Origin: a virus
Length of the DNA stretch: 34,732 bases
Reading direction: 5' to 3' (one strand)
IMG/VR virus record: IMGVR_UViG_3300049489_000634
Coordinates: 1 to 34,732 of that record
Positions 21,347 to 30,428 of the stretch are shown here, piece after piece; within the stretch, counting starts at the first letter, position 1; every line of letters starts with the position of its first letter. The notes below the pieces were generated by a model. That model did no database searches. It saw nothing but the letters and a program-made list of their open reading frames with translations, and had not been told where the DNA came from. Both the position numbers and the translations under genes were made by a program.

Positions 21347-23701
21347 ATGGCACAAAACGAGATTGTCTTTGAGATATTAGCCCAAACAGCCGAAGCCACA
21401 AAAGAAATAGCTGCGTTTCAAAAGAAAACCGAAAAGTCATTAAACAGTATATCTGACTCGGTAAAGAACGTTTCTTTCGCAAGTTTAATCACGGCGCTAA
21501 ACGCAACATTTGAGTTAGCAGGAAAAGCGTTTGACGCTGTTGCTGGGGCTTTAACTCCAGTTATCGATGCAGCTGTTGAGTCAGAAGATAATCTTGCGAA
21601 ATTAAATTCTGCGCTCGCTTTGTCGGGGCGGTATTCTGCAGAAACATCTGCTCAGTTTGAGGATCTTGCATCTCAATTAGAAGCAACAACCCGGTTTAGC
21701 GATGACGCTGTTATCTCTGCGGCAGCGCTTGCTCAAAGATACGCAAAGAGTACAGAGCAATCAAAAGCGTTAGTTAAAGCAGCTGCTGATTTATCTGCGG
21801 CAACGGGGCAAGATTTAAATAGCTCTGTTGAAGCGCTTGGAAAAACATTAGACGGTACTGCTGGCAGAATTGGTGAGGCCATTCCAGAGCTTCAGGGATT
21901 GTCTGCTAACGCATTAAAGTCGGGTGAAGCGATCGACGTTGTAGCGCAACGGTTTCGTGGCGCAGCCGACGCGATGGGCGCGACATTTTCTGGTCGAGTG
22001 ACACAAGCTAAAAATGCGTTTGATAATATTTTAGAAACAATCGGTAAGTTTATAACACAAAACCCAGTTGTTATTGGCGTAATCGGGCTGCTTTCGGGTG
22101 CGTTTAAAGAAATAAACGCTTTTTTCGTTAAAAATACAGCGACAATAAAACAATTTATTTCTGATGGGCTCGTTGGGTTGGCTGGGTTTATTCCTAAAGT
22201 TGTTTCAGGGTTTAACGATTTACTTAGAATCCTTCGTCCGGTTGCTCTGGGTTTAGAATTTGTGGCGCTTGGCGCGCTTGCCGTTGTTGATGCGTTTCTT
22301 CAGTTTTCGCACATATCAGATTTACTCGGATTTATTGCTTCTGGTTTGGGCCAATTAACTGGGGTCATCGTTGATCTGCTTGGAAAATTTGCAGGGCTTC
22401 CGGGTGTCTCTGATTTCTTAAAAGAGATCGGGATAGATTCAGACGCGCTGTCTAAATCACTAGAGGGAACTGCTGAGTCAGTAGACAGGTTTAGTAAGGG
22501 TATAAGCGGAGAAAAGATCAGAGCAGGATCAGAAAAAACTGTTGAGTCTGTAAATAAATTAATCGACGCAACAAAATCTGGGTTTGATTCTGCTTCTGTG
22601 TCTATAGATAAGTTTCAAAAGAAAACTGAAAAAATAGCCGAGACCGTTGCAAACCTATCAAAGCCCGGAGCTGGAACGGGGATTACTAAAACCATTCAAA
22701 ATGTTGTTAAGTCGATAAGCCCACTATTTGAGTTTATAAAAGCAAACATACAATTAATCGAGGACGGTCTTAAGGGATTATCGTCTGTCACAAAAGGAAA
22801 ACAGGGTGCAAAGGCTCTCGCACAAACCGGATCGGCGGCTGGCATTACGGCTTTAACTGGAAGCAAAGAGGCTGGGGCCGCTGCTGGAGAAATAGTCAGC
22901 GTTCTTTCTGAGGGGCCGTCCAAAGTAAAAGCAATGGTTGACGAGTTCGCAAGGGGCATACCTGAGATTGTAAAAAATATTGCGCTTGCCATCCCCGCTC
23001 TGGTTGAGGCGCTGATCGTAGCAATTCCAGAAATTATTATTGCACTTGTAGATGCGCTTCCTGAAATCGTTGATAACTTTGTTACGTTCTTGGTTGAAAG
23101 ATTACCCGAAGTGATTTCGGCGTTTGTTGCTAGAGTCCCAGAAATTATAAATCATGTCGTTGCTGACCTCCCAAGAATCGCGACTGCGTTAGTTGCTCTA
23201 ATGCCTCGCATTGCCAATGCACTTGCATTTTCTTTAATTGCCAATGCTCCTGCGATAGCGTCTGCTTTTATTAGAGAGTTGATTTTGAATACACCCAAAC
23301 TGATTTTTTCATTTGCAGAAGAGCTTGCTAAACTGCCGGGTAGATTGATAGATGAGTTGGCTCGGGGAATAAATGACATTTTCAAAGGAATCGGTGGCGG
23401 AGTTGGTGGGGCGGTTGGTGGCATCGTTAGTGGGGGAGGCGGAATTTTATCCGACATTGGTGATTTTTTTGGATTCGCTGATGGCGGATTGGTCCCTTCG
23501 GGATTCAATAACGATACTTTTCCTGCTCGACTTACTTCTGGTGAGCTTGTTATTGAGAGAGATACTACGCAGAAACTCGATCAGTTCCTTAATGGCCAAG
23601 GTTCAAACCAAAGCCCGGTTGTTGTTCAATTATTTGTCGGGGAGAAACAACTAGCCGACGTAATGCTAGATTTGAACAGGAAAGGGTTTAGAACCGCATG
23701 A
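21347..23701 (+). CDS. Tape measure protein
   Basis: A 784-residue protein, the longest gene here, following the chaperones. The N-terminus (about 1-230) has coiled coil (AAFQKKTEKSLNSISDSVKN) and the tape-measure region LAKLNSALALSGRYS...AADLSAATGQDLNSSVEALGK. Hydrophobic segments near 240-330 (VVIGVIGLLSGAF, LEFVALGALAVV) would insert in the membrane on DNA delivery. Residues 537-640 carry proline-led hydrophobic repeats spaced 11 or 15 residues apart. A Gly-rich stretch (about 680-715) precedes the tail-attaching C-terminus (FADGGLVPSGFNNDTFP, LTSGELVIERDTTQKL), a common tape-measure end. At about 1.5 angstrom per residue it implies a tail near 115-120 nm. Confidence 0.9.
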   Translation: MAQNEIVFEILAQTAEATKEIAAFQKKTEKSLNSISDSVKNVSFASLITALNATFELAGKAFDAVAGALTPVIDAAVESEDNLAKLNSALALSGRYSAETSAQFEDLASQLEATTRFSDDAVISAAALAQRYAKSTEQSKALVKAAADLSAATGQDLNSSVEALGKTLDGTAGRIGEAIPELQGLSANALKSGEAIDVVAQRFRGAADAMGATFSGRVTQAKNAFDNILETIGKFITQNPVVIGVIGLLSGAFKEINAFFVKNTATIKQFISDGLVGLAGFIPKVVSGFNDLLRILRPVALGLEFVALGALAVVDAFLQFSHISDLLGFIASGLGQLTGVIVDLLGKFAGLPGVSDFLKEIGIDSDALSKSLEGTAESVDRFSKGISGEKIRAGSEKTVESVNKLIDATKSGFDSASVSIDKFQKKTEKIAETVANLSKPGAGTGITKTIQNVVKSISPLFEFIKANIQLIEDGLKGLSSVTKGKQGAKALAQTGSAAGITALTGSKEAGAAAGEIVSVLSEGPSKVKAMVDEFARGIPEIVKNIALAIPALVEALIVAIPEIIIALVDALPEIVDNFVTFLVERLPEVISAFVARVPEIINHVVADLPRIATALVALMPRIANALAFSLIANAPAIASAFIRELILNTPKLIFSFAEELAKLPGRLIDELARGINDIFKGIGGGVGGAVGGIVSGGGGILSDIGDFFGFADGGLVPSGFNNDTFPARLTSGELVIERDTTQKLDQFLNGQGSNQSPVVVQLFVGEKQLADVMLDLNRKGFRTA

Positions 23702-24828
23702 GCTGCTTTAGATTCTTAACTGACAACTATGCCGATTCAAATTTATACGCAAATATTTTTAAAACGAGTGAAAACTCTAGTTTCCCAGTTTCAAGCCTTT
23801 TGGCTCGTGTTCGCCGGTCAAAGGTTTGGCGATCAAACGGTTATTTTAAAATAGTTTCTGGAAGCAACACGATAGTTTTCAGGGATGCGTCTGGCGGAGC
23901 AGATAAGACCGCAACAATTACTGTTGGGGAATATACATCGACAAGTTCGTTTATGGCAGCTGTTGATTCTGCTTTCGAAGCGGTGGGTGCGGCTAATTAT
24001 ACAATTACTCAAAACTCTAATTTAAAGTTTGTGATTGCGTCTGACCTTTCTGGGGGCGCCACGGCTTTTGAGTTACGGTGGGCTTCGTCTACGGCAATGG
24101 CTGGAATAATGGGTTTTGATACAACAAATCTTAGCGGCGCATCTAGCTATACGGGTGACTTTGTAAGAATAAATACAGAAGAACGAATAACTTTTGACTT
24201 AGGGCTTCCTACAAACATTACATCTTTTGCAATGACAGGATTTAGAAACTCTGCTTTAAAATTAAGCCCAAGTGGTGTTTTTAAATTACAGGGGTCATCA
24301 ACAAATGCGTGGACATCTCCAGAATATTCAACAACTCTTTCATACGACGACGAGATCATTGGTTCGTTGTCTGAATCCGGTTTACATACCGGACCCCTAC
24401 GTTATTGGTCTGTTCAGTTTGTAGATCAAAACCCAAATGGTTATGTCGAGCTTGGGTCAATTATGCTTGGAAATCATTATGCGCCAACTCGCGGAGCTGC
24501 GCAGTTTCCTTTTAGATCGTCTTTGGTTGACAGATCGTCAATTGATTATTCTGAGGGCGGCCAATCGTTTAGCGATGTACAAGAACAGACGCAAGATTTT
24601 ATCGTTGATTGGAATGGGTTAACAAAAACAGAGCTTGAGGAGCTTCTTTCAATATTTGAGGCGTACGGGAAGCATTACCCGTTTTTTGTTTCAATGGATA
24701 GCGATGCTATTTATTCGTCGTCGTTCAATAAGATGCTTAAGGTTGTTAAGTTTATAGATGAGCCGGACTATAAACTTGTAAGCCCGAACAACTTTGAAAT
24801 GTCTATGAAGTTTAGAGAGGAACTCTAA
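23698..24828 (+). CDS. Distal tail-like protein with inserted beta domain
   Basis: A 376-residue protein overlapping the tape measure by four bases, the usual place for the distal tail protein. Residues about 47-155 (YFKIVSGSNTIVFRDASGG, FMAAVDSAFEAVGAANYTI, AFELRWASSTAMAGIMGFD) are the domain also inserted in the tail tube protein. The rest is beta-rich, with a C-terminal piece (DFIVDWNGLTKTELEELLSI) like the tube-fold ends of distal tail proteins. It would connect the last tube ring to the tip. Confidence 0.6.
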   Translation: MSCFRFLTDNYADSNLYANIFKTSENSSFPVSSLLARVRRSKVWRSNGYFKIVSGSNTIVFRDASGGADKTATITVGEYTSTSSFMAAVDSAFEAVGAANYTITQNSNLKFVIASDLSGGATAFELRWASSTAMAGIMGFDTTNLSGASSYTGDFVRINTEERITFDLGLPTNITSFAMTGFRNSALKLSPSGVFKLQGSSTNAWTSPEYSTTLSYDDEIIGSLSESGLHTGPLRYWSVQFVDQNPNGYVELGSIMLGNHYAPTRGAAQFPFRSSLVDRSSIDYSEGGQSFSDVQEQTQDFIVDWNGLTKTELEELLSIFEAYGKHYPFFVSMDSDAIYSSSFNKMLKVVKFIDEPDYKLVSPNNFEMSMKFREEL

Positions 24829-25301
24829 TGGCAACGTGGAGAATGTACGGCGATAATTACTCGACATCTGCGGCGTCTGATACATCAATCTTTCAAAAAT
24901 TTATCCCAACAAATAACATAATCCTTGTGGCGCTCAGACCAAAAATTATTCAAAACAATAACCCGTCATGGACTTCTGCTAACATGAAAATTTATTCTTA
25001 CGTTAGCGGTGCGCCGAGAGCATTAATTGCGACAAGTACAAATTCTGTGACTAAAGCGAGCATTTCTGCGCTTAACTCTTTTATGGCAGAAGTCCCGTTT
25101 TATTTTAGTAACTTGATTTTAAAAGGCGGAGAATCTTACGCTGCTGTTATTAATTTTAGCGGTTACACAGGAAGTGATTCGTCGCATCTCGCATGGAAAC
25201 GCTCGTATCCAGATCCTGCATATAGAACGAACGTGGCGACAACATTTGAGGGGCTTTCAACCACCCCGTTTGATTTAATTTGCATTGGTGATGAGCTGTG
25301 A
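24828..25301 (+). CDS. Small tail-tip-associated protein
   Basis: A 157-residue protein overlapping the distal tail gene by one base. Its pattern, a beta-sandwich-like run of short strands (NIILVALRPKII, MKIYSYVSGAPRALI, PFYFSNLILKGGESYAAVI), is like small carbohydrate-binding or accessory tip proteins. No signal peptide and no catalytic motif. Next gene starts inside its stop (GTGA). Confidence 0.5.
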   Translation: MATWRMYGDNYSTSAASDTSIFQKFIPTNNIILVALRPKIIQNNNPSWTSANMKIYSYVSGAPRALIATSTNSVTKASISALNSFMAEVPFYFSNLILKGGESYAAVINFSGYTGSDSSHLAWKRSYPDPAYRTNVATTFEGLSTTPFDLICIGDEL

Positions 25302-27388
25302 CCTATTCGACGCTTCTTCAGCAAGACAGCGTTAAGCAAAAATTTTTAGCTGTTTTGTCTCCAAAACGGCGAGTTCAGTCGTGGTCATTGGTTAGTGGTT
25401 TTATTTATAAAGCGTCTTTTACTTATGGCAAGCCAAGATTGTTTGAAGTTGACGGCGTTACAATGACTGAGGTTTTTACCAATACGCCGAACGCGTCGGA
25501 ATATTATTACGACGAATCTGCAAAAGAAATCTACTTAAGAACTCCAGCAAGCGCCAACCCAAATAGTACGTTTAATGTGGCGACCTATGAAATTTACGCG
25601 GCCACTTTTGATGCTTACTGGTATCGGGTACCAACCGACAACACAACTACAGTCGTTTATTTTGAACCAATAATTTCAAAATCCCCAGAAATTAAATCAA
25701 GCTCATCTGATGCATTGTTTGGGTTTTTACCGCTTCAGACAAGTTCTATTGAGTTATTAAATGACGAACATTGGGCTGAGACACATGTTTATGATTCTAG
25801 CTTTAATAAAGGTTCGATTAAAATTTGGCATGTCCTCGGAGATTCTATTTCTGTCTCGAACACAACGCTTGGGCTTGACGGATTAATGGGTAGTGTTTCT
25901 TATAACACTGAAAAAATAACCATTGAAACGGTTGATAGGCTAGAAGAGTTTTCAGACGAATATAGAAATGCTGGGTCTAGTTTTTTTAACACAATGCTTT
26001 TTCCAAATGTAGATCCAAACTACATAGGAAAGCCGATTCGATATGTTTATGGGTATGTAACTGGGTTTGTTCCGGTTAATGTTGATTATGTAGACAATAG
26101 CCCGACGACATCTGACAACCGTGATTGGGTTGTAATCGGCGAACAAACGGGGCTTACTGATATTTCAAGAACAGTTGGAGGCGGAACGCACACGACAACT
26201 CGGACTTACATTAGTTTTGCTGAGGGCATTCAGGTTGGCGACACTGTTTGGCTAGACCGCGTTTCTGGAACAGACGAATACAAAGAAGTTACGGCAGTGT
26301 CTTATACTCCTGCGTACATCGAACATTCTGCGCTAATTTCACCAATGGCAAACGGCGATGCAGTCAAAAAGGGATTTGTGTCTCGAGTTGAGATAATAAA
26401 AGACAATGTAAAATATTTGGCTTTATTCGGTCGAGATTACACGACTAATTTATCAATGGCTGGGACTTCTTCGGGTTTTAGTTTTACAACGTCGCTTGAG
26501 GCCAATCTTTCTTTGCCGTCTAATCTTTCTCCTAATGATGTTGTTTTTTGTACTGTTTACGGAAGAGTGAATGATTTAACTGCTGGCGGACCTTCTTTTG
26601 GTGCGAACGATGCTGTTACAAACAATATAACTAATCCTGTGATGATTATTTATGACCTAATGAAATCACGTATTGGTATACCAGAATCAAGAATAAACCT
26701 GACACAATTTGCCTCAGTGCGATCTGCAACAGCAGCAGAAGGGCTTGGGCTTGTTATTCCAAAAAATGCGCAGGATGGGTTTAGCTCTTTTAAGGATATT
26801 GTTTTAGACGTTTTACAGAGTTCGCTATTACGGGTTTTAATAGATAACGATTTGAAGTGGTCTATTACAAGATTGGCCCCTCTGTCGTCGTCTGTAGCGA
26901 CCATAGACGAGGAGGAAATTACTGGTTCATTTTCCTATTCTTTTGATTATAAAGAGCTGGCATCGGATATTTTGGTTGAGTACAAAAGAATGGAACGAAG
27001 CGATAACCTTTCTATTTCTGGGGAGTCGTTTGATAATGTGACTGCAGTAAACAACGTCGCAAAGTATTTGCATGGGGTGGACAAGCAAACAACAAAACAA
27101 TCTTTGCATTTTAGGTCGTCTGACGCTCAAACGCTGGCTAATCGGCTTGCCTATACTCTTGGCGAACGTCGCGGCATTTTATCCGTTGGCGGAACACATA
27201 AATTGTTTCAAGTTCTATTAAATGACACTGCAACTATTTCGAGAACGCCTTTACCTTCTTTTAGTTATGTAAGCGGAACGAAGCGAACGAAAAACGCAGC
27301 TATTATAGATTCACAAAAAGGATTGTCGGGTGTTAAGCTAGAACTCGACGACCAAAAAGGAATTGAAGATAATTCAGGGAGCTGGTAA
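25298..27388 (+). CDS. Tail tip / hub protein
   Basis: A 696-residue protein starting with GTG at 25298, coupled to the previous gene. Residues 1-230 form a beta domain (SWSLVSGFIYKASFTYGKPRLF). The middle (230-430) contains MLFPNVDPNYIGKPIRYVYGYVTG and a hub-like region. The C-terminal third (VMIIYDLMKSRIGIPES, GFSSFKDIVLDVLQSSLLRVLI, WSITRLAPL) resembles the end of baseplate hub or tip proteins that form a trimer under the tape measure. It would close the tail and open on receptor binding. Family assignment is by size, order and pattern. Confidence 0.6.
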   Translation: MTYSTLLQQDSVKQKFLAVLSPKRRVQSWSLVSGFIYKASFTYGKPRLFEVDGVTMTEVFTNTPNASEYYYDESAKEIYLRTPASANPNSTFNVATYEIYAATFDAYWYRVPTDNTTTVVYFEPIISKSPEIKSSSSDALFGFLPLQTSSIELLNDEHWAETHVYDSSFNKGSIKIWHVLGDSISVSNTTLGLDGLMGSVSYNTEKITIETVDRLEEFSDEYRNAGSSFFNTMLFPNVDPNYIGKPIRYVYGYVTGFVPVNVDYVDNSPTTSDNRDWVVIGEQTGLTDISRTVGGGTHTTTRTYISFAEGIQVGDTVWLDRVSGTDEYKEVTAVSYTPAYIEHSALISPMANGDAVKKGFVSRVEIIKDNVKYLALFGRDYTTNLSMAGTSSGFSFTTSLEANLSLPSNLSPNDVVFCTVYGRVNDLTAGGPSFGANDAVTNNITNPVMIIYDLMKSRIGIPESRINLTQFASVRSATAAEGLGLVIPKNAQDGFSSFKDIVLDVLQSSLLRVLIDNDLKWSITRLAPLSSSVATIDEEEITGSFSYSFDYKELASDILVEYKRMERSDNLSISGESFDNVTAVNNVAKYLHGVDKQTTKQSLHFRSSDAQTLANRLAYTLGERRGILSVGGTHKLFQVLLNDTATISRTPLPSFSYVSGTKRTKNAAIIDSQKGLSGVKLELDDQKGIEDNSGSW

Positions 27389-27391
27389 CAC

Positions 27392-29323
27392 ATGGCAACA
27401 AGACAATATGACTTCATACAAGCGATTGAAACCGGGAGCGCACCAACTCCTGCAACTCCAAGCGCAGACGGTGACACTATCTCTAAGGGGTATGCTGACT
27501 CTAATTATGCCAAGCGTTCTAGCTACTATGACAAGATGGCAAGTAACGCTGCGATCAAGGCGATTGCTTCTGCTGATCGATCAACCGGACAAGTTGTTTT
27601 TAATTATGGCACTGCAAAGTTTTGGTATTTCGATGCAGCAAGCGCAGCAGCAGACGATGGCGCTACTGTTTTGCAGCCCGATTCTGGAACGGGTCGTTGG
27701 TTAATTTTCTCAAGTGGTGGTGGTGCAAGCGGAGATTCTTTGGTTGAAGAATTTGATACTAAGGTTTCTACTTTTAAAAACGTAGAATCATTATCAGACA
27801 GAAATGCGTGTTGTGTTGAAATCCACAATGGGTCTGGGTCTAACGAATATAAAATATTTAAAGCAGACGATGACCTATATACTAGAAAATCTTTCGCTGG
27901 TTTTACAAAAGCTGCTGTAAGTGGAACAGCAAATGTTAAAACTTACACCATTAGTGCTGCTTATGTTTCTGGTAATGTGGTCCCAATTACAATTAATGGC
28001 AGAACCTACTCAGTAAACTTCACAACATCAAGCGACAACACCCTTAAACTTTTGAGAGACGCAATTGCGGTTGATCCAGATATTAACACAGCTGTTGTAA
28101 CGGTGATAGGCGGAAACCAAACTGGGTCAGATGACAGAGAAATTGTCATCACCGGGTCGAATGGAATCAATGCCCAGGCTGGATATGTTCAGCTGAATAT
28201 CACGGGAACGACTGTCACGGGTGGTGCGTCTCAACCGACTGTTACTGTTCCACAAAATACCGCTGCAGTTCAAAACGCAGTTGATCTACATATCTTTGGG
28301 CCGCTTGATGGTTTCTCTGGTTTAACTGCCGGAGATCAATACTTTTTAAGTGGGACAGCCGGAGCAATTACAAATACAGCTCCAAGCGCATTTCCGGTTT
28401 ACGTTGGAAAGGCACTAAGTTCGACAGTGTTGTTTGTTGACCCATCCGGCGTTTCAAAAGCATGGGGCGGTAATGTTGTTTATATTCGGTCGCACGGATC
28501 AAACACAACCGGAAACGCTGGCGCTCAATTAGATGGCGAAACATTTAACCTAACGTCTTGGGCTGCCATCCCAAGTGCGGCAACGCAAAGGCATCAGCCA
28601 CTTTGTGGAAATAATTCCTATCAGGGTTCGCACTATTCTGTTGGTGGCAGAAACACCGGTGGGTCGTATCTTTCTACCGTAGAAAAATATAATAAGTCGT
28701 CTTGGTCGTCTGTCACAAGTAGGACCACTACAATGTCTCGCGGCGCAGCTCACGCATTTAACAACTTTTTATATGCAAATTGCGGTGATAATTCTGGATA
28801 TCAAAGCACAGTAGAAAAATGGAACGGCTCTTCTTGGTCTACTCCAACAGCATGGGCAACGGCTACGCACTCAAACGGCAATTTCGTTGCAAACGGTCTG
28901 TTATCAAAGATGGGTGGATACAACGGCTCAGACTTAACAACCCACGAAACAAAAAACACTTCTGATACAAACGGAAGCGCAACGGCGATGTCCTCGGGCG
29001 GAACGGCGTCAGAGTCGTGTAGCGGAGGGGTTACTGATACAGGTCTCGTTAATCATGTCACGTCGCTACTCTCTCCTTCTAATGTAACAGTTGCTCTTTT
29101 ATGGTCATCTAGTGCGTGGTCTAGTAAGACAAGTACACGAAGCCAAGATGGAACAAACCACGCAGCGTCATCACTTGTGGGTGGTAACGTTACGTTTCAT
29201 AACGGTGGTGCAAACAACGCTGGAACATTACAAGCGTCGTCTGAAATATTTAACGGATCTGCTTTTGTGTCGTCAACATCGTCGTCGAATGCTAGAAGTG
29301 GTGCTTGCGCATCGGGGGTTTGA
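27392..29323 (+). CDS. Tail fibre / receptor-binding protein with kelch-like C-terminus
   Basis: A 643-residue protein at the end of the tail block. Residues 1-110 are an attachment region with a fibre motif (STGQVVFNYGTAKFWYFD). Residues about 130-365 carry the decoration-like beta domain (YKIFKADDDLYTRKSFAGF...GFSGLTAGDQYFLS), split by an inserted domain near 185-290. Residues about 410-643 repeat kelch-type blades of 47-49 residues: VGGRNTGG...STVEKYNKSSWS, CGDNSGYQSTVEKWNGSSWS, MGGYNGSD, HNGGANN...EIFNGSAF. A propeller tip would recognise a host surface sugar or protein. This part is Ser/Thr/Asn-rich and likely fast evolving. Confidence 0.75.
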   Translation: MATRQYDFIQAIETGSAPTPATPSADGDTISKGYADSNYAKRSSYYDKMASNAAIKAIASADRSTGQVVFNYGTAKFWYFDAASAAADDGATVLQPDSGTGRWLIFSSGGGASGDSLVEEFDTKVSTFKNVESLSDRNACCVEIHNGSGSNEYKIFKADDDLYTRKSFAGFTKAAVSGTANVKTYTISAAYVSGNVVPITINGRTYSVNFTTSSDNTLKLLRDAIAVDPDINTAVVTVIGGNQTGSDDREIVITGSNGINAQAGYVQLNITGTTVTGGASQPTVTVPQNTAAVQNAVDLHIFGPLDGFSGLTAGDQYFLSGTAGAITNTAPSAFPVYVGKALSSTVLFVDPSGVSKAWGGNVVYIRSHGSNTTGNAGAQLDGETFNLTSWAAIPSAATQRHQPLCGNNSYQGSHYSVGGRNTGGSYLSTVEKYNKSSWSSVTSRTTTMSRGAAHAFNNFLYANCGDNSGYQSTVEKWNGSSWSTPTAWATATHSNGNFVANGLLSKMGGYNGSDLTTHETKNTSDTNGSATAMSSGGTASESCSGGVTDTGLVNHVTSLLSPSNVTVALLWSSSAWSSKTSTRSQDGTNHAASSLVGGNVTFHNGGANNAGTLQASSEIFNGSAFVSSTSSSNARSGACASGV

Positions 29324-30051
29324 TGATTGATAAGATTTTAAGTTTAGCAAACAGTGAGTCGGTTAGGCTTGGAGAGTCATTCAAAGAACTTTTAAATAAA
29401 GAGCTTTGCCTTGGAATGACCCGATATGTTTGCCGTTTTGGTACGTTATCTGACGGCCATGAAAAAATCACAAACGCTCAAAGATATTATCAAGCAATAA
29501 GAGAGATGTGGAATTATGCTAATAGCATTGCTGAAACTAAGTGCGTTGCGCTTGAGGCCCAAGCCGACCTTTTAGATGCAAAAGAAATGTCTGTTGCTGC
29601 CGAGACTGAATCGCAGTCGCTTCGCGCTTTGGTTGCTGTTACTCGAGCTGAAAGAAAATTAACGAGTGCGCTTGTAATGATTGAAGATCAAATGCGATGT
29701 TTAGACGAGTTTAATAAGGTAAGGCTTGAGCTAAAAGACGAGATACAAACGAAATATCCAAACGGAATAGAGCAGTCTGAGCATGACAACTGGGTCGCTG
29801 TTGCTGAATACAGAGCAAAGAATAGGTCGATCAGCCACAACCAAAACCTAACGCATGTCCCACTTGATCCGATTACAAAAGCAGAAATTGGGTTGCAACT
29901 AGACGCTCCAGAAATGACAGCATGGTTGTCTGGTCTAGAAAAAGATGCAATTCAACAATTATCTGGCGGCAATCTTTCCAAGTTTATCGCAATTGCTAAA
30001 CAACATCAGGCCAAACAAATTGAGAACAGCGCTCCATGCGAAACGCTTTAA
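29323..30051 (+). CDS. Helical protein after the fibre gene, possible fibre chaperone
   Basis: A 242-residue, mainly helical protein; ATG at 29323 overlaps the TGA of the fibre gene by one base. Residues about 60-135 (ALEAQADLLDAKEMSVAAET) form a long coiled coil. No signal peptide or enzyme motif. Its place next to the receptor-binding gene and its coiled-coil nature could suit a fibre assembly chaperone, but this is inference only. A tiny lipoprotein gene overlaps its end. Confidence 0.5.
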   Translation: MIDKILSLANSESVRLGESFKELLNKELCLGMTRYVCRFGTLSDGHEKITNAQRYYQAIREMWNYANSIAETKCVALEAQADLLDAKEMSVAAETESQSLRALVAVTRAERKLTSALVMIEDQMRCLDEFNKVRLELKDEIQTKYPNGIEQSEHDNWVAVAEYRAKNRSISHNQNLTHVPLDPITKAEIGLQLDAPEMTAWLSGLEKDAIQQLSGGNLSKFIAIAKQHQAKQIENSAPCETL

Positions 30052-30158
30052 TTTTATTGGTTTGTTTGTCGTTTATTGGTTGTGGGCCAGTTGTTTTGGT
30101 GGCCAAGAATTGTCGTAAAATTCAAGCCAATATATACGAGTGCGAGAGATTAGACTAA
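30036..30158 (+). CDS. Tiny lipoprotein, candidate outer-membrane spanin
   Basis: Forty residues, starting MRNALILLVCLSFIGCGPVV. A short basic start, hydrophobic core and F-I-G-C form a lipoprotein signal with the lipid-bearing Cys at 16; two more cysteines follow (26 and 36). The mature part is only about 25 residues. It overlaps the previous gene by 16 bases and precedes a membrane-anchored coiled-coil gene, as Rz1-type outer spanins do. It lacks the Pro-rich sequence of lambda Rz1, so the role is tentative. Confidence 0.5.
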   Translation: MRNALILLVCLSFIGCGPVVLVAKNCRKIQANIYECERLD

Positions 30159-30167
30159 ACTAATTAA

Positions 30168-30428
30168 GTGAGCACTCTTGTCGCGCTTGTTCGTGCAGCT
30201 TCAAAATCAAGGTCAAAAGATTTAGCTGTTATGCTTGCTCTGTTTTTAGGGTTTGCTCAATACGCTATGAGTTACATTGATGAAAAGCACAAAGAAGCAA
30301 TCGCAGCGATTGATGCGAGATATGATGTAACGTCTAGGCAGATTTTAGAAATAAAAGAGTCATTAAAAAGCATAGATGAAAAACTGTGGGAGCTTGTTAA
30401 AAATGACCGAGCAGACCGTGGCGATTGA
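30168..30428 (+). CDS. Single-span membrane protein with coiled coil (inner spanin or holin)
   Basis: An 86-residue protein starting with GTG at 30168. Residues about 19-37 (LAVMLALFLGFAQYAMSYI) form one transmembrane helix, followed by a charged coiled coil to residue 80 (IDEKHKEAIAAIDARYDVTS). An N-terminal membrane anchor with a long coiled tail is the inner spanin layout; an XhlA-like holin partner is the alternative. It is followed by the endolysin gene, which overlaps it by 26 bases. Acts at the inner membrane. Confidence 0.55.
   Translation: MSTLVALVRAASKSRSKDLAVMLALFLGFAQYAMSYIDEKHKEAIAAIDARYDVTSRQILEIKESLKSIDEKLWELVKNDRADRGD

Noticed and set aside
23152-23508. Minus-strand Pro-rich open frame opposite the tape measure
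   Set aside because: The Pro runs are the antisense of the Gly-rich stretch in the tape measure; no start signal.
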